A DNA stretch of 24,299 bases, taken from Tieghemiomyces parasiticus (lineage: Eukaryota > Kickxellomycota > Dimargaritomycetes > Dimargaritales > Dimargaritaceae). Position 1 is the first letter of the stretch; each line of letters opens with the position of its first letter. Below, piece after piece: positions 21,474 to 24,299 of this stretch. A program made the translations under genes and the position numbers. Location of the stretch: the NCBI GenBank assembly GCA_027575765.1, contig JANBPT010000743.1:1-24299 (forward strand), given 5' to 3'. Below the pieces are notes generated by a model, which was not told the DNA's origin, did no database searches, and saw only the letters and a list, made by a program, of their open reading frames with translations.

Positions 21474-23222
21474 TCACAAAAGTTCCCGCAGTGGCCGAAA
21501 CGGCTCAGCCGAGCCGGCCATGTTAACACCCGCCGACGAAGGCGGAGGTGGTAGGCGCCGCACGAGTGTATCCGCCGTAAAGTAGCCCTGCTGTTGCCAG
21601 TCGAGGATCTGGGCCCACGCGAACGGCCCGTATACCTCGGCGTCGGGATCGGCGTTGTACTTGTACTGCCACTGACTGCCCGGCGTTTCGGAACCGTCTT
21701 TGGTGTCGGTCGGCTGTACTAGCACGGATCCGTCCTCATCGGCACTGTCGTCGTCGAGGTCGGCCAGCAACTCCCGGGCCAGATCACCGGTGGTGGTACT
21801 GGGAACTGCCGTAGGGTCGGGGGGAGCTACTCCCGCCCCGCCGGTCGAAACCTCCGGTGTGTCGAGTGGGAACGGCGGGAGCGGCGTCCCAGGTAGCCAT
21901 TCGTCGGGGATCAGATCCAGTTTACGAAGTTCCCGGACCAGCTGCTCGTACGTCATCTCATAAATTTGAAAATCGCCCTCGGCCATCCGCAGGTCGCAGA
22001 GCTGCGTGATGAGTTCGATATCGTGGGTCCGCCGGGTCTTCCCTTCCTCCGCATGGTCGTCCGCGCCTCCTTCCGTCGGCGACTGGTCGTCGGCCCTACC
22101 ATCCTTGGATATTGCTTTAGCCTTACTCCCGCCGCCCCATCGCCGCTTAGCCTTGGACTTGTCGTTCTTGCCGCCTAGCCGCGCGAGGGCCCTCAAGACG
22201 GTCTCCCGTGGCTGTAGCAGCCCCACCAGGGTATACCACACCCGTTCGACCGTCCAATGCCGCAGCTTCTCCTGGGCGTCCCGTTCAGCCCGCTGGGCCT
22301 CGTCGAGTTGCCGACGGTGGGCAGCAGATGCGGCCTGGATATCGCGTTGCGACGAAACGTCTTCCAACCACTGGTCGTGGAAGGCCAGCGGGTCGCGCGC
22401 CCGCCGGACGTAGTTGCCCTCGGCGTCAAAATCACCCTCCTCGAGGTCCTGTTTCATGTTGAAGGCTTCGATCGTTTGCTGGCCCTCTACATCGTACTCA
22501 TCTTTGGACGTCGTGATCTGGCCTACAATGTCGGAAGGGTTGAGACGAGTCGACCGATCACCATCAGCCGTGTCGTCGGCATCGTCCACGTCCGTCTTGA
22601 GGGGACCGGTGGGTGCAAACATGTCGTCATCCTCGTCGTTGTCTAAGGCGGCCGCCTTACCCTTGGCATCGACAGACCCGATGGGTCGTTTATCTAACAC
22701 CTTGGTATTTCGGTGGTGTTGTGGCTGGTAAGCATAATCCTGCGCGTCGGCGTCCACGCCGTCATCGTCTTCGACACCGCCCAGGTCCCGATCAGCCTTA
22801 CCGTCACCCTTAGGGGCCTGCTGACGACGCCGTTTCCGCAGTTCGCGGATCCGATGGGCCTCGACCTTCGTCAGGGTGTTCTCCGCATCTAATTCATCAC
22901 CGCCGTCGCCGGTGTCGATAACTCCTTGATCGGCTGGGTCATAGGCCGCTACGTCTTCGACTGCCTCTTCGTCCTCCTGGTCGTCATTGTATACTGTGCG
23001 TCCACCCTTCGACCATTGAATTGTATCGACATAGTCGTCTTCGTCATCGCTGGCATCGAGGTCACGGAGAGCGCCGCGTCGGGGCTTCGAAAGCTCAAGA
23101 TCCACGTCGGAAGGACCATCGTCATTGCTGTCAGAATCCCCGGCTGATTGGTAACGGCTGCGTTTAGAGGACCCGGCCGTCGCGTTCGGCCACTGTGGCG
23201 CCGCGCCGCGTTTACTGGGCAT
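21474..23222 (-). CDS. CD2BP2/Lin1-like spliceosomal protein with C-terminal GYF domain (single exon)
   Basis: Predicted product 582 aa, ATG complement at 23220-23222, stop TGA complement at 21474-21476. Homologues (human CD2BP2, yeast Lin1/Snu40) bind the U5 snRNP component Prp6/Dib1 region during tri-snRNP assembly, using the GYF fold to hold proline-rich peptides. Visible: an Asp/Glu-rich N-terminal third with basic patches (KRSR near 20-23, RKRRR near 129-133); the family core AFNMKQDLEEGDFDAEGNYV (253-272) followed by D-QWLEDV (283-289); a basic/charged linker; YEMTYEQLVRELRKL (421-435); and the GYF domain from about 518: WQYKY, VYGPF (530-534), W542, GYF (546-548) and VRR (554-556). The protein is longer than yeast Lin1 mainly through acidic low-complexity segments. 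It is transcribed towards the cyclin gene. Confidence 0.93.
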   Translation of the reverse strand: MPSKRGAAPQWPNATAGSSKRSRYQSAGDSDSNDDGPSDVDLELSKPRRGALRDLDASDDEDDYVDTIQWSKGGRTVYNDDQEDEEAVEDVAAYDPADQGVIDTGDGGDELDAENTLTKVEAHRIRELRKRRRQQAPKGDGKADRDLGGVEDDDGVDADAQDYAYQPQHHRNTKVLDKRPIGSVDAKGKAAALDNDEDDDMFAPTGPLKTDVDDADDTADGDRSTRLNPSDIVGQITTSKDEYDVEGQQTIEAFNMKQDLEEGDFDAEGNYVRRARDPLAFHDQWLEDVSSQRDIQAASAAHRRQLDEAQRAERDAQEKLRHWTVERVWYTLVGLLQPRETVLRALARLGGKNDKSKAKRRWGGGSKAKAISKDGRADDQSPTEGGADDHAEEGKTRRTHDIELITQLCDLRMAEGDFQIYEMTYEQLVRELRKLDLIPDEWLPGTPLPPFPLDTPEVSTGGAGVAPPDPTAVPSTTTGDLARELLADLDDDSADEDGSVLVQPTDTKDGSETPGSQWQYKYNADPDAEVYGPFAWAQILDWQQQGYFTADTLVRRLPPPPSSAGVNMAGSAEPFRPLRELL

Positions 23223-24299
23223 GGTAAGGTTTGGTTTGAAATGAGGCCACGTTTAGTGGGCCGGAGAACTGGGTAAATGAATAGCCAACGGGCGTAAATT
23301 CAACAAGTACAAGAGAATCGGTGGTACTAGGTAATGCGTATAAAAGATAAATAAGGGGTTTTCATGTATATGGTGCAAGCATACGAGCAAAATGAGATTG
23401 GGCCAGGCGGGGCAATAGTTCTCACACTGGTGTGATGACGGGGACGCGTATGGCAGGTGCGTCTGTACGCAGCCTAGAAGCAACCAGGGACTGTAACTCT
23501 TGCCAGCTTAAAGGGCAACCGCACACCAAACGCCAGCGTGGCCAGGTGATTTAAGCTCCTCTTTACGGGCCCAGACCACCAACTGCCAGTATCAGGCCAC
23601 GGGCTAACTCCGGCTTGCCAGGGAGTATACCAACAGATCATAGGTTTAGAGCCCCTACACCATTGGGGGCTGATAGGGTTGTTGGCTACAGCTGTCCCAC
23701 GTAAGGTTACCTGTGCAGTTAAGAAGAGGGCCAATTATTACTTTCTATGGCTCAGCCTGGATCCCAATGGGGGGGGGCTCAATAGGATGAGTGTAATGTG
23801 CTATCAAATGTAACCTCTAAACATATGTGTGTAAGGGGCAGGGTTTCTAGGGTAGATGGAGAGTGTGTTAACCATACAGGCCTTAGTGTTGCTTGTAGTA
23901 GTAGTAGTAGGTTTGGTAGGTATCATGCTGGGTTATTTTTGAAATTGCTTTTACCATTATCAATCAAAGGCACCCATCATGTGCAGCTATCTACCATTTA
24001 GGGTGCAATTCATTCACACAAAGCCACTGATTCAATCAGTTGTGGCATCTCCACCCCTTTCTCTACCTAAATGAGTTTATCCCACATACCAAATATCCTT
24101 TCCCAGCAATGCCAACCCTCCTAACCTGTTGGACATCACCCCTTTTTGACAGGCACCTCCACTTCAATTCTTTTAGGGCTTAGCCTCCACCAGTCTTCCT
24201 CCTCTAAACTGATGCGGTAGCTTGTGTGCTGATATTAGGCCCAAGTCTAATACCATAACCAAAAGGCTATTCTACTATCACAGAATATGTGGTTCTGAA
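23223..24299. other. Upstream region of the GYF gene grading into AT-richer DNA; no gene recognised
   Basis: The first few hundred nt should hold the promoter of the minus-strand GYF gene. Beyond about 23800 the DNA is AT-richer, similar in feel to the first 700 nt of the window, and no frame longer than 86 codons exists. A decayed transposable element is possible, but no terminal repeat, target duplication or conserved domain is visible. Confidence 0.45.
23895..23909 (+). repeat. GTA trinucleotide microsatellite (5 units)
   Basis: Five uninterrupted GTA units in non-coding, AT-richer DNA at the right end of the window. Confidence 0.85.

Noticed and set aside
1..24299. CRISPR array, prokaryotic operon or biosynthetic gene cluster
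   Set aside because: No spaced direct repeats; genes have spliceosomal introns and unrelated functions; no polyketide, peptide synthetase or terpene core enzyme is present.

Overview
The window looks like nuclear DNA of a fungus. Seven protein-coding genes can be supported, and all have eukaryotic architecture. Five of them carry 15 short spliceosomal introns of about 114-220 nt, and 11 of the 15 have the donor GTAAGT. Two genes point to fungi: a Pho80/Pcl-type cyclin and a glycerol-3-phosphate acyltransferase of the Sct1/Gpt2 kind. The GC-rich exons, C- and G-homopolymer-rich spacers and Lin1/CD2BP2 homologue would fit an early-diverging (zygomycete-grade) lineage, but that placement is only a guess from gene style. 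No prokaryotic operon, CRISPR array, rRNA or convincing tRNA was seen.

Layout. 1-1688: AT-richer DNA without a recognisable gene, ending in the promoter of the first gene. 1689-3840: two small secreted proteins in tandem, with a shared intron position and a DNRLRE/CBM96-like pattern, which look like an old local duplication. 4525-6371: a six-exon D-amino-acid oxidase family flavoenzyme. 6692-8582: a seven-exon Dus4-type tRNA-dihydrouridine synthase. 8583-10573: no gene recognised. 10574-12804: a three-exon membrane-bound PlsC-type acyltransferase. 12805-17160: a 4.4 kb gene-poor stretch with G/C homopolymers, microsatellites and one canonical G-quadruplex motif. 17160-18294: a strongly pyrimidine-rich promoter and leader with two TATA boxes. 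18295-18942: an intronless Pcl-like cyclin. 18943-21473: no gene recognised, beginning with a CT microsatellite. 21474-23222 on the minus strand: an intronless CD2BP2/Lin1 homologue with a C-terminal GYF domain. 23223-24299: its upstream region, then AT-richer DNA resembling the left edge.

The genes do not form an obvious pathway. Cell-surface or secreted proteins, amino-acid oxidation, tRNA modification, lipid synthesis, CDK regulation and spliceosome assembly lie side by side, as is normal for a fungal chromosome. The points most worth a second look are: (i) the tandem secreted pair; (ii) the oxidase, in which both tyrosines expected around the IIPR/GGT active-site segment are replaced by Thr and Lys; and (iii) the cyclin leader, where about 516 nt after a TATA box contain no ATG until the proposed start.

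Exon boundaries were derived by hand from reading frame, GT-AG signals and family conservation. No alignment or database search was run.
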